A stretch of DNA of 64,000 nucleotides from Bacteroidota bacterium (lineage in GTDB: Bacteria; Bacteroidota; Bacteroidia; 2-12-FULL-35-15). The notes under the pieces were generated by a model that did not search any database, had not been told where the DNA came from, and was given only the letters and a program-made list of their open reading frames with translations. Of this stretch, positions 26,501 to 34,295 are shown piece by piece. The DNA lies in assembly GCA_029237775.1 (NCBI GenBank), contig JAQZBR010000002.1, positions 496,001 to 560,000 of the forward strand, read 5' to 3'. Positions within the stretch are counted from its first letter, which is position 1; every line of letters begins with the position of its first letter. A program made the position numbers and the translations under genes.

Positions 26501-29500
26501 GTTGTTTCAAAGTTGCAGCCTTATCTGCACTTGCTACTGACTGATCCGCTTTCTCCTTCATCAGAGTTTCTGCATCAGCTATTTTTTTTACAAGTAAGGC
26601 TTTCATTTCAGGATCAGTGCTTGCGGCCATGTCCTGCTTTTGCTTTTCTACATTTTCATTAATAGCCGCAGACCAATCCTTAAAAATCTCGGATTTTTTA
26701 CTTTCCCGATCTGCTGCACTCGTAATACTTGCGGTCTCAGAAAGCTTATTATTAAAAGATTCATTGATAGAACTAATACTCGCGGTTGAAGGACTTTCAG
26801 ATGCATTTACAGAAGACGAGTTATTCTCCGCTTGATTATCATTTTTTGCAGCTATAGCATTTGAAGAGGCTTTCAGATTTTCAGCACTTGCGATGGATGC
26901 CTTTTCGAGATCCTGTTTTGCTTTTAATTCACTTTCAAGTGTGGAGATTTCCGCAGCAAGCTCTTTTTTCCTTGTTTTATTTTTTTCAGTTTTAAGGGCA
27001 TCCTGTTTTTTGCTCAGGTCTTCATTAAGCGTTGAAACCCAATTGGAATAAAGTTCAGCTTTCTTGTTCTCTTTTACTAAAGGATCTGAAATGTTATCAG
27101 TTGCAGCTAACTGATCTGTATATTGTTTTGAATAATCTAACCCGCTTTCAGCCACAATCGCTGTATTCGGATTCCCTGCATTTAAATTCTCCGCTTTAGA
27201 CGCATTGTCGGTCGAGTTCCCTGAATTTGTCTTAACGGTTCCCTGAGAACTGTTACTATTAACCGCTAGATCGTTTCCATTATCTCCGCTTGTATTCTTT
27301 GTTTCCGTGGAGTTTTGATTGCCGGCCTCGTTTGAATTCTGAGAGTTATTATTTGAGGCAACATCATTTGATTTGTTATCACCGTTATTATTTGTCTTGG
27401 ATGAACTTTCATTAATACCCTTCTGAGCATTTGTATTTGCGGCTACGTCATTGCCCTTGTCATTACCTGCAGTAACTTCAGGAGAATTAGCAGTTCCGTT
27501 CTTATTAGCGTTTGAATTTGATTGCCCGGCTTCGGTTTTCGATGAGGATGCTATATCATTGGTGGCTTTATTTTCGCTGTTACTATCAGACTGAGCGGTT
27601 CCGGAATTCGTTGTATTTTTTGCAATTGTTGGGGTCACAGGACTTCGGTCAATCCCTGTCTTCAGATCATTTACCTGCTGTTCAAGTTTCGTTTTATCTA
27701 TTGATGCAACGCTGGCAGCAGCAGCTTCATTCGTTCCGGTTTTAGCTTTATCAACAACGTTGCTGACAAGCTCCATTTCATTTTTAATTCCATTGAACTC
27801 TTTTGTAAGTTTCGCAACTTTAAGATCGTTAGATTCAAGGTCTTTACGGCTTTGCTCGTTATCAGCTTTCAGACCTTCTATCTGATCAAGCAATCCTTTT
27901 TTGAGATCGTCCTTTTTCGTCTTTTCCGCATCAACAGCTAATGTGGTGATCAGAGTTTCATTGTCGGCAATTTCCTGTTTAATGTCTTCGGAAGTCTGTG
28001 TAGCTTTATCAAGCTCACGCTTTTTTGTTTCAGAATCCATTTTTAAACCTGCGTAAATATTATCAGGCTCTGCATTCCCGTTTTTTTGACTCAGCTCTTC
28101 AAGCTTCTCTTCCTGCTGTTTTAATTTTTCAAGCGCTTCGCCAGGATTTTTAGACTTAACGGCAGCCTCAAGCGCTTTTGCGTATTGCATCGCAAGATCC
28201 GCTTCTTCATCTTTAGCAACCGCTTTCTGTTGTAATTTTTTCGCAATGTTAAAAGCTGCTACAGTTTCCTGATTAAGAGTTTCTGATTCTTCCCGGGCCT
28301 GAGTAGCCTCATCCAGTGCAGTTTGCTTCTTAACATTATCGGTCATGCTGTTCGCATCCGACATTAATTGCGCTGCTTCCTGGGTCTTATTCTGAGCCAG
28401 CTCGTTTTTCTGATTTGCCAGGTTTAAAGCAATATCAGCCTGCTCCTGCAGATCCTTTGCTTCTGTTTCAGCTTCTTTTGCATCATCATATGCAATTTTC
28501 ACGATAGCATCATTACTCAAGCTAGCTCCGGAAGGAGTGGATTTACTGTTATCACCTGTTTTATTATCCCCGGCCTTTTCAGTATTGTTTGCAGTGGAAT
28601 TGTTGTTTCCTTCATCAGCACTCGCATTATTTTTAGCGGCAGCAGCAGCATTTGCGGCATCAACACCCGCTTCCATCCTCGCTTTTTCTTTAATGAAATT
28701 AAGAGCAAGCAGGTAACTCTGATCATCAACAGGCTCATCAAATAAATTTTTAATGATCAGCTTGTCTGTTCCTTTTTCATAACTTATTTCCTGCTTTAAG
28801 GGCTTAAATTCATATTGAGTTGGAAGCACTACGATCTCCGACTGAGTATTAAAGCCTGTCGCTTCCACAGTGTACATGAACTTACCTCCATTTGGAAGAT
28901 TGATCAGATAATTCCCCGTTTCCTTTGCGTTATACATTCCTAAAATTGTATTATCGGCAAGGTCTTTAACAGTGATCTTCACATCAAGCGCCTGATCATC
29001 CTTTGTTTTAACCACCATACCCTTTACGATCGCCACATCAATAGGCCTGCGTTCCACATTTATGTGAAACACCGCTGTCTTACCCGTTTTACTTGAACGC
29101 GCAGAAGAAAAGAAAGCTTCCTTCTCGTCTTCATTTGTTACATAAAGGATATCGTCATCAGGAGTGTTGATCGGGAAATCGAGGTTGACAGGCTTGTTCC
29201 AGGTATTAGTTTCTTCATTAAGAGTTGTTTTGAAGATATCATACCCACCCATTGAGTTATGGCCTTTGGAGCAGAAATACAAAACTTTCCCGTTCGGATG
29301 AAGAAAGGGATAATCTTCATCGTATTCTGTGTTTACCGGATAACCAAGCGTTTGCGGCTTGCTCCATTCACCGGTAGGAAGCTTTCGGATGATGTAAATA
29401 TCTTTTCCGTGTTCCAGGTCATCACCAAAGCTTGAAAAATAAACCTGGTTATTATTTGTTGCGAGATAGATAATGGACTTTTCCTTTTTCTTCTTATCAA

Positions 29501-30095
29501 GTGGAGTACGGAAAGATTCTTCGTCCGGCTTCGCGAGCAGCTTTCCGCCAATATCGGAAATATCATATGCACGGTAGAAATCTGTACGACTTAATTCTTT
29601 CTTATCAATTACAATGAGATCGGTGATATTTCTCAAAAGCTTTTTACCACTTGTACACATTTCAATCTGATGATCAACCTGAAGCTTATTGGATTTGGCT
29701 TCAGAAGCGACCCTCGAATAAGCAAGGTATTTAGCGATCGCATCGTCAAAACGATAATTGAGATGGTAGGCTTTTGCAAGATAAAAGAAAACTTCTTTTT
29801 CAACATCAGGTTTTGTAGCTGCGAATTCCAGAAACGGAATAGCTTTTTCCTTGTCATCGCTTGCGTAAAGCATACACACTCCAAGGCGGTAGTTATAATT
29901 GGGATCTTTAGGATAAAGGCTGGCTAGCTGTGAATATAAGGGGTAGGCCTCTTCAAACTCATCGTCTTCAAAAAGCTTCAGGGCCTGTTGCTTCAATTCA
30001 TCTTCAGATGCGAATGCAGCCTGTGAAAATACTGGACGGAAGCCCGACATAATCACAAGCAGAAACAGAAAAACAAACCTTAATTGCTTATTCAT
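23544..30095 (-). CDS. Giant envelope protein: TPR, PD40 propeller, CPR domain, coiled coils, three SPOR-like domains
   Basis: The protein has 2183 residues from the ATG at 30095; an in-frame upstream ATG at 30200 would precede the signal peptide by 35 residues and translate a palindrome, so it is unlikely. Order of parts: signal peptide 1-25 (ending PVFSQ); TPRs about 30-150; PD40/WD40-like propeller repeats about 180-345 (GKDIYIIRKLPTGEWSKPQ, MGGYDIFKTT); CPR sandwich about 350-430; helical segment about 520-700; three related helical modules of about 75 residues (about 1000-1075, 1125-1200, 1275-1355) with Asn/Ser/Gly-rich linkers; another helical segment about 1390-1560; three SPOR-like domains (about 1787-1870, 1930-2015, 2090-2180), each opening with YKVQIGAF or YTVQVGVY. 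The N-terminal order matches T9SS-associated PorE-type proteins, which end in OmpA; here SPOR-like units stand in that place. Confidence 0.88.
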   Translation of the reverse strand: MNKQLRFVFLFLLVIMSGFRPVFSQAAFASEDELKQQALKLFEDDEFEEAYPLYSQLASLYPKDPNYNYRLGVCMLYASDDKEKAIPFLEFAATKPDVEKEVFFYLAKAYHLNYRFDDAIAKYLAYSRVASEAKSNKLQVDHQIEMCTSGKKLLRNITDLIVIDKKELSRTDFYRAYDISDIGGKLLAKPDEESFRTPLDKKKKEKSIIYLATNNNQVYFSSFGDDLEHGKDIYIIRKLPTGEWSKPQTLGYPVNTEYDEDYPFLHPNGKVLYFCSKGHNSMGGYDIFKTTLNEETNTWNKPVNLDFPINTPDDDILYVTNEDEKEAFFSSARSSKTGKTAVFHINVERRPIDVAIVKGMVVKTKDDQALDVKITVKDLADNTILGMYNAKETGNYLINLPNGGKFMYTVEATGFNTQSEIVVLPTQYEFKPLKQEISYEKGTDKLIIKNLFDEPVDDQSYLLALNFIKEKARMEAGVDAANAAAAAKNNASADEGNNNSTANNTEKAGDNKTGDNSKSTPSGASLSNDAIVKIAYDDAKEAETEAKDLQEQADIALNLANQKNELAQNKTQEAAQLMSDANSMTDNVKKQTALDEATQAREESETLNQETVAAFNIAKKLQQKAVAKDEEADLAMQYAKALEAAVKSKNPGEALEKLKQQEEKLEELSQKNGNAEPDNIYAGLKMDSETKKRELDKATQTSEDIKQEIADNETLITTLAVDAEKTKKDDLKKGLLDQIEGLKADNEQSRKDLESNDLKVAKLTKEFNGIKNEMELVSNVVDKAKTGTNEAAAASVASIDKTKLEQQVNDLKTGIDRSPVTPTIAKNTTNSGTAQSDSNSENKATNDIASSSKTEAGQSNSNANKNGTANSPEVTAGNDKGNDVAANTNAQKGINESSSKTNNNGDNKSNDVASNNNSQNSNEAGNQNSTETKNTSGDNGNDLAVNSNSSQGTVKTNSGNSTDNASKAENLNAGNPNTAIVAESGLDYSKQYTDQLAATDNISDPLVKENKKAELYSNWVSTLNEDLSKKQDALKTEKNKTRKKELAAEISTLESELKAKQDLEKASIASAENLKASSNAIAAKNDNQAENNSSSVNASESPSTASISSINESFNNKLSETASITSAADRESKKSEIFKDWSAAINENVEKQKQDMAASTDPEMKALLVKKIADAETLMKEKADQSVASADKAATLKQQESGLAVNNGNKTSESSSDKSSSDNKSENSSQDNNSAVSNNSSFTDSGNGNVATNAIANNAVKADLNQKLNAGVNTAENEETDLAREEKKAVAYQEYISGMKEQIGSIQKNFVQEKDEARKNQLSTEITAMQSDVAEKQKLLDNSQAKIKSIEESALAVNQNKSASSNENSAAENNTNISEDNSQSGKRSPITNNNLSTTSQVYTNPVAIDKANAAASDSKAADDLIAQSKALKEEAASKPDQKEKDALFIKANNLSAQAEEKQINAAQLSSDAAKSEFLANKNVLDQLVVVSASNKSDEVAMAEMMKDESNLYFEKAQKSRDMIPGMRTNTDKLAALEDANNNEKIALEKQRKATAIYQKANPDFVAVNTNDASSGLAANPDKTSGNKSSASTDKVSNPNSGNENSNNKDIAKSDQTTDAGNVMKSADQSANETNTNSAENNSGNDQIKVTDNSTKNDQSSIVDNSKSTAIDQNASTNTEAPDKTNSDNNAIADNTQKSSETNTDNIANAENKTSETNDAAVKSTDVTAGNVNPPENTTGKVASENKSTESNTAKNQTQVVLAPSEKFERTPQATYSSSKPIPVNEKLPEGLIYKVQIGAFRNPIAPEQFNGMSPITAETTTQGFTRYTAGLFTKFSTADQVKNEIRQLGYKDAFVVVFLNGKRISVAEALKLQGENPDLAVTAETSNNNSTQEGVTKTNTAVNSASPDKGNDQSVNANEIAKAENISTVSGLLYTVQVGVYSQPMTSAKLFNIQPLLSENLPNGKIRYNTGIYNNFGKAVEARNVIAAAGVKDAFVTAYYQGKRITLPEARTLEAQGNSVFATTSSMNQLPSLNGNNANMSIQVDNKKETAVTALNNNAESTSDQTSPETNTQPSTNTELKTTLEINNAVSDSGVVYKVQIGAFKDEVPLSIANQFLKIANKGIKNYKDPNGLTIYTLGSFTSYEQASSLKAEIAGVVSDAFVVAYNNGNKISIDEAKSLQNK
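26030..27100 (-). repeat. Three coding repeats of a helical module in the giant protein
   Basis: Modules at about 27100-26870, 26725-26500 and 26275-26030 encode similar ~75-residue charged helical hairpins. Each opens with a KKxE/A-x-Y/F-x-x-W/Y pattern (ENKKAELYSNW, ESKKSEIFKDW, EEKKAVAYQEY) and ends near AxxxxAS. They are joined by Asn/Ser/Gly-rich linkers and have diverged at the DNA level. Confidence 0.7.
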
Positions 30096-30101
30096 ATAAA
30101 T

Positions 30102-30118
30102 ACCCGACCTGGTCGGGT
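30102..30118. promoter_or_regulatory. 8-bp palindrome in the leader of the giant gene
   Basis: ACCCGACC-T-GGTCGGGT is a perfect 8-bp inverted repeat with one central base, 6 bp upstream of the ATG. It is far more GC-rich than its surroundings. It could be an operator or a leader hairpin that hides the start region; with a one-base loop only the outer pairs could form in RNA. Confidence 0.45.
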
Positions 30119-30201
30119 GCATCGTCATTAAAATAAATTCAGGATCAGGGCGTATAACTAATTTAAAATCACCCCTTTTTTCTATGTCTGGCCCTAACAT
30201 A

Positions 30202-30209
30202 CAAATTTA
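30202..30209 (-). promoter_or_regulatory. -7 box upstream of the giant gene
   Basis: The minus strand reads TAAATTTG, a full TAnnTTTG match, about 107 bp before the chosen ATG. The palindrome at 30102-30118 would then be in the 5' leader. No clear -33 element. Confidence 0.35.
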
Positions 30210-30310
30210 AGATTTTTATTGTATTGATGCCATGATTTATCAATTTCCATAATAATCTTAAGGGCTTAAAATAAAACAGTTTAATGCACGTTTCATTGGC
30301 GCATCGTACT

Positions 30311-30318
30311 TATATTTG
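30311..30318 (+). promoter_or_regulatory. -7 box 4 nt before a lipoprotein gene
   Basis: TATATTTG (full TAnnTTTG match) lies directly before TTCT-ATG at 30323. The distance predicts a leaderless or very short-leader mRNA. The -33 element is unclear. Confidence 0.4.
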
Positions 30319-30322
30319 TTCT

Positions 30323-31771
30323 ATGAGATTTATAAAAGGCATTCTCTTTTTTATAATTGTTTTTTCATTGCTTTTTTCAGCTTGTAAGAAGGATGAACTC
30401 CTGACAGATCCTTCCGCAAAGCTTGATTTCTCCACCGACTCGGTACTCTTTGATACCGTTTTCACCACTCTTGGATCAACAACAAAAATTTTCAAGATCT
30501 ATAATGAGCATAGCCAGACTTTGAATATTTCACGTATTTATTTGGCCGGTGGGAGCTCCTCACCTTTTAAACTGAATGTAGATGGGATATCCGGAAAAAG
30601 CATAACCGATACGGAAATAATGGGTGGCGACAGTCTTTTCGTTTTCGTGCAGGTAACTGTTGACCCAACCGGAGTTAATAATCCCTTATTGATAAAAGAT
30701 TCTATCATTTTTGAAACAAACAGTAATATTCAGGATGTAAAGCTTACTGCGGTCGGACAAGATGTTTACCTGCATAGGCCTAATCACTTTCCCACTAACG
30801 GCTTCCCTCCTTATTCAATTATCGGATGTAATGAAGTATGGACGAATGATAAGCCCCATCTGATTTTCGGGTATGCAGTTGTAGATTCCGCCTGTACGTT
30901 AACCATGAATCCCGGAACAAGGGTTTATCTGTATAATGGTTCGGTGCTGTGGGTTTATAAGGATGGAACATTGATTGTAAACGGACTAAAAAATCAGGAG
31001 GTTACTTTCCAGGGTACAAGGCTTGAATCGTATTACCAGGATGTCCCGGGACAATGGGGAAAGATCTGGCTGTCAAAAGGATGTAAGAACAACGTGATCA
31101 ATTACGCGATCATTAAAAACGGAGGTATAGGAATTCAAGTGGATTCTCTTGGCGCACCCGGCATCCCAACTTTAAAGCTTAGCAATACGGTGATCAAAAA
31201 CATGACTGCTGCTGCCTTGTTCGCTCAGGGCTCATGGATATGGAGCAACAATTGTTTATTTGCAAATTGTGCTCAATACGTTGCTGCTCTAACTGTGGGG
31301 GGGAATTACAGATTTGAACATTGTACATTTGGAAACTACTGGACGGGGTCAGAAGCGAGAGAAACCCCTCTTCTATTGATGAACAATTACTATGTAAGCG
31401 GTTCAACTATTTATGTCAGAAGGCTTGACAGCTGTAATTTTACAAATTGTATTGTTGATGGAAACCTCTCGGAAGAGTTGGGAATTGACTTTCAGGAAGT
31501 ACAAAACTCTTATTCTTTCTTTTTTGATCATTGTCTCCTCAAAACAACCCGCAGCATTTCAAGTCCGACTCTTTATTCCAATTGTCTCGTAAATCAGAAT
31601 TCTGCTTTTCATAATACTGTTGTAGGAGATTATCGCTTAGACGCTGGCTCGGCAGCCCGAAACGCGGGCATTGGTCCTGTTAGCATAACAAGAGACCTTA
31701 AGGATCAACTGAGGCCTAATGCTTCCGATCTTTCCATCCCGGACATGGGATGTTATGAATATTACCCCTAG
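30323..31771 (+). CDS. Lipoprotein with ASH-like N-domain and parallel-beta-helix-like body
   Basis: The 482-aa protein (ATG at 30323; an earlier in-frame ATG would place 13 residues before the signal) has a lipobox ending in FSAC near residue 20, followed by KKDE. Residues about 35-150 look like an Ig-type/ASH sandwich (DSVLFDTVFTTLGSTTKIFK with paired strands). The rest has repeated short strands with Asn and Gly turns (NNVINYAIIKNGGIGIQVD, LKLSNTVIKNMTAAAL, NYRFEHCTFGNYW) as in right-handed parallel beta-helix surface proteins, ending in LNPDMGCYEY-like DMGCYEYYP. Probably a surface or outer-membrane lipoprotein; partner unknown. Confidence 0.75.
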   Translation: MRFIKGILFFIIVFSLLFSACKKDELLTDPSAKLDFSTDSVLFDTVFTTLGSTTKIFKIYNEHSQTLNISRIYLAGGSSSPFKLNVDGISGKSITDTEIMGGDSLFVFVQVTVDPTGVNNPLLIKDSIIFETNSNIQDVKLTAVGQDVYLHRPNHFPTNGFPPYSIIGCNEVWTNDKPHLIFGYAVVDSACTLTMNPGTRVYLYNGSVLWVYKDGTLIVNGLKNQEVTFQGTRLESYYQDVPGQWGKIWLSKGCKNNVINYAIIKNGGIGIQVDSLGAPGIPTLKLSNTVIKNMTAAALFAQGSWIWSNNCLFANCAQYVAALTVGGNYRFEHCTFGNYWTGSEARETPLLLMNNYYVSGSTIYVRRLDSCNFTNCIVDGNLSEELGIDFQEVQNSYSFFFDHCLLKTTRSISSPTLYSNCLVNQNSAFHNTVVGDYRLDAGSAARNAGIGPVSITRDLKDQLRPNASDLSIPDMGCYEYYP

Positions 31772-31774
31772 GCA

Positions 31775-32290
31775 ATGGATTATGTTGAGCGTTTAAGCCG
31801 GGAACATTCAAGGGCTTCCATTGATGCGATCGCCAAAGCAGTGGGGAATGATCCGAAAGAATTTAAAAAAATCATTGATATCATTTTCAATCATCCGGCA
31901 CCTTTACCTCACAGGGCATCGTGGTTACTTACCGTGATAAGCAGATCTCATCCAGAGCTTCTCAAACCTTATGTCCGCAAGTTAATAAACTGTATTCCCA
32001 ATACAAGCATAGGCGGTATCAAACGAAATATCATCGGGGCTTTATGCACACAAAAAATTCCCTCAGACCTTCAGGGAAAAATAATTTCCCTCTGTTTTGA
32101 TCTTATTCTTTCACCTGATGAGCCAGTTGCTGTAAAGGTACTGTCACTCGAGATCATCTTTCCGCTAACGAAACAATATCCTGAGTTAAAACAGGAGTTA
32201 AAAGCAGTCATAGAAGATCAGCTTCCGAAGACAAGTGCCGCTTTCCATTCGAGAGGCAAAAAGATTCTCAGCCAACTGCAAAGTACTTAG
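31775..32290 (+). CDS. Small HEAT-like helical protein
   Basis: The 171-aa protein is all-helical with repeats of HEAT type (PHRASWLLTVISRSHPELLK, VKVLSLEIIFPLTKQYPELK). It has no signal peptide. It starts 3 bp after the lipoprotein gene, so translation is probably coupled. Its stop overlaps the stop of the convergent universal stress gene by three bases (32287-32290). I do not recognise a family. Confidence 0.72.
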   Translation: MDYVERLSREHSRASIDAIAKAVGNDPKEFKKIIDIIFNHPAPLPHRASWLLTVISRSHPELLKPYVRKLINCIPNTSIGGIKRNIIGALCTQKIPSDLQGKIISLCFDLILSPDEPVAVKVLSLEIIFPLTKQYPELKQELKAVIEDQLPKTSAAFHSRGKKILSQLQST

Positions 32291-33129
32291 AATGTAGATG
32301 TACTGTATTTTCCTTCTGTATGTTTAACACTCAACACAGGCACATTTGAATGGTTGACGATCTGCTGAGCAAATGGGCCTAAAAATATTCCTGTGATCTT
32401 CGATTCATGTCCGGTGTTGATAGCAATCAAATCGCATTTATTAATCTTGGAATAATTCACCGCTGTTTTTGCAATGTTGTCGCCATGCTCAATGGAAGTA
32501 ACATAAGAAAGCTTTTCATGTGCCATGTGCTTTTCAACAGATTCTAATTTGATCTTCATTTTGTTGTGATCAATGGTCGCATCAGAATCCACCAATCCAA
32601 GAATGTGAATTTTTGCATTGTAGAGCTTAGCGATATCTGTCGCGATATTGACTTTCTCCCTGCTGTGAATACTATCGTCAATCGGAATGAGGATATTTTT
32701 AAATTCTGTTTCATTTAAGCGGTTGAGCATGGTAATCACCGGGATCTCGGAAAGTGTAACAACACGTTGTGCATTGCTGCCGATGAACATTTCACGATAA
32801 CCGGAAGCTCCATGAGTGCCCATAATGATCTGATCAATATTTTTCTCTTTAGAAAACTCAATGATTTTATCTACCACATGCCCGGCAATAACAAATACTT
32901 CGATGGCAATACCATATTTCAACAGGATCTCCTTTTGAAAAACTTCCATCTTTGAATTTATTGTTGTTTCATCATGGCCTGTTGAATGCCTCTCATTTGG
33001 AGCTAAAACATGAAGCAGATAAATTTCCGCGTTCATAAGTTTTGCAAGTTCAGCAGCCTGGAAAATTGCTGTCTTTGATGTTTCGGAAAAGTCGACAGGA
33101 ATAAGTATTTTTTTTATCGAGGATGGCAT
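32287..33129 (-). CDS. Tandem universal stress protein
   Basis: The 280-aa protein has two Usp domains: 1-145 with the ATP-loop pattern MGTHGASGYREMFIGSNAQ and 150-280 with the weaker INTGHESKITGIFLGPFAQQ. The first domain keeps the G-x2-G-x9-G-S/N nucleotide-binding form; the second lacks the first Gly-x2-Gly spacing in part and may be structural. Such tandem Usp proteins respond to starvation and oxygen or envelope stress in many bacteria. Confidence 0.9.
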   Translation of the reverse strand: MPSSIKKILIPVDFSETSKTAIFQAAELAKLMNAEIYLLHVLAPNERHSTGHDETTINSKMEVFQKEILLKYGIAIEVFVIAGHVVDKIIEFSKEKNIDQIIMGTHGASGYREMFIGSNAQRVVTLSEIPVITMLNRLNETEFKNILIPIDDSIHSREKVNIATDIAKLYNAKIHILGLVDSDATIDHNKMKIKLESVEKHMAHEKLSYVTSIEHGDNIAKTAVNYSKINKCDLIAINTGHESKITGIFLGPFAQQIVNHSNVPVLSVKHTEGKYSTSTF

Positions 33130-33233
33130 GGTGGTAAGATTTAAGTTTATAACACTTGTACCTAGACAGATAAAAAAACATACCTGTAAATGAATACTTT
33201 ATAAAACTTAACAAGAATAAATACTGAGGCGAA

Positions 33234-34241
33234 TTACCTGTTTTTCCAGTAGCTGATAAAAAAAATGATGAGGCCGAGAATCCCCATAACGAAAGTAAAA
33301 AGTGTTTGTCCTGCATGAATAAGTGTAGCTAAGGTTTTACCTAAAGGCCCGACTAAACCATACAGCAAACATACCTGCTGAACTAAAAAGTGATATGCCC
33401 CCATTCCACCACCTTGTATAGGGACTGATCTGCCTATTGTACCGATGCTAAGAATTGTAAGACAGGCACCCCAGCCAAGAATTGACGTTTCTTTGAAAAC
33501 GAAAAACCAGAAATAGGTCATCAGGTAATAACAGATCCAGATCAGTAGAGTATAAATTATGAAGAGTCCTTTTTTGTCGAGCTTACCAACGCTGACAAGC
33601 CCTGATCTTAATCCTTCAGTAAACTTAAGAATCACTTTAGGAGCACGCGATTGCAGTTTTTTACGAAAGTAAATTAAAAGCGCTGCAACAAGTAAAGCGC
33701 TTATCATCAAAATAATTAGCGCGGGCTTATTACCATTTAAAACTTTCAGAATAACGCCATTGTATAAAGGAACAAAAACATTTTCCCTCATAAATTCACT
33801 GATCTTATCGAATTGTAAAAGAAGCGTGAGGAGCAGAATGATGATCAGACTAATTACGTCAACTACACGTTCAATTATAACGGTACCGAGCAATTCCATA
33901 AAAGGAATTTTATCTTTTTTCTTCACAGATAAACACCTTGTTACTTCTCCCAATCGAGGCACTGCGAAGTTCACGAAATATCCGATCGATAGAGCAGCGA
34001 AAGCATTGAGAAATCCAGCCTGATAGCCCGTGGCCCTGATCAGCATCTGCCATCTTAAAACGCGGAATACGTACACCAGAACAGAGACAACCATCACGAG
34101 ATAGAACCATGAAAAATTTCCCGTGCTTATTACTTCTTTTAACTGCGTAGTATCAACATCACGGAAGAATAGCCATGAAAGGACACAGCCGATTATCAGC
34201 AGGAGAATATATTGAATGACCTGAAATACGTTGGATCTCAT
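33234..34241 (-). CDS. Lysylphosphatidylglycerol-synthase-type flippase-like membrane protein
   Basis: The 335-aa protein has about eight hydrophobic segments and the LPG synthetase TM / AglD-like pattern: LRVLRWQMLI early, VNFAVPRLGEVTRCLSVKKK, IERVVDVISLI and GGGMGAYHFLVQQ near the end. Proteins with only this domain are thought to move lipids or polyprenyl-linked sugars, or to act in lipid modification. Which lipid is used cannot be read from sequence. A -7 box lies 30 bp upstream. Confidence 0.85.
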   Translation of the reverse strand: MRSNVFQVIQYILLLIIGCVLSWLFFRDVDTTQLKEVISTGNFSWFYLVMVVSVLVYVFRVLRWQMLIRATGYQAGFLNAFAALSIGYFVNFAVPRLGEVTRCLSVKKKDKIPFMELLGTVIIERVVDVISLIIILLLTLLLQFDKISEFMRENVFVPLYNGVILKVLNGNKPALIILMISALLVAALLIYFRKKLQSRAPKVILKFTEGLRSGLVSVGKLDKKGLFIIYTLLIWICYYLMTYFWFFVFKETSILGWGACLTILSIGTIGRSVPIQGGGMGAYHFLVQQVCLLYGLVGPLGKTLATLIHAGQTLFTFVMGILGLIIFFISYWKNR

Positions 34242-34270
34242 AAAAAATCTCTGCGATCAGTAATGATGGC

Positions 34271-34278
34271 CAAAGATA
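34271..34278 (-). promoter_or_regulatory. -7 box before the flippase-like gene
   Basis: The minus strand reads TATCTTTG, a full TAnnTTTG match, 29 bp before the ATG at 34241. This is a more usual leader length than for several other genes here. No -33 TTTG was found. Confidence 0.45.
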
Positions 34279-34295
34279 AAGTTTAATCTATCTAT

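Noticed and set aside
30096-30200. Upstream ATG (30200) as start of the giant gene
   Set aside because: It would put 35 residues before a clear signal peptide and translate the palindrome and leader.
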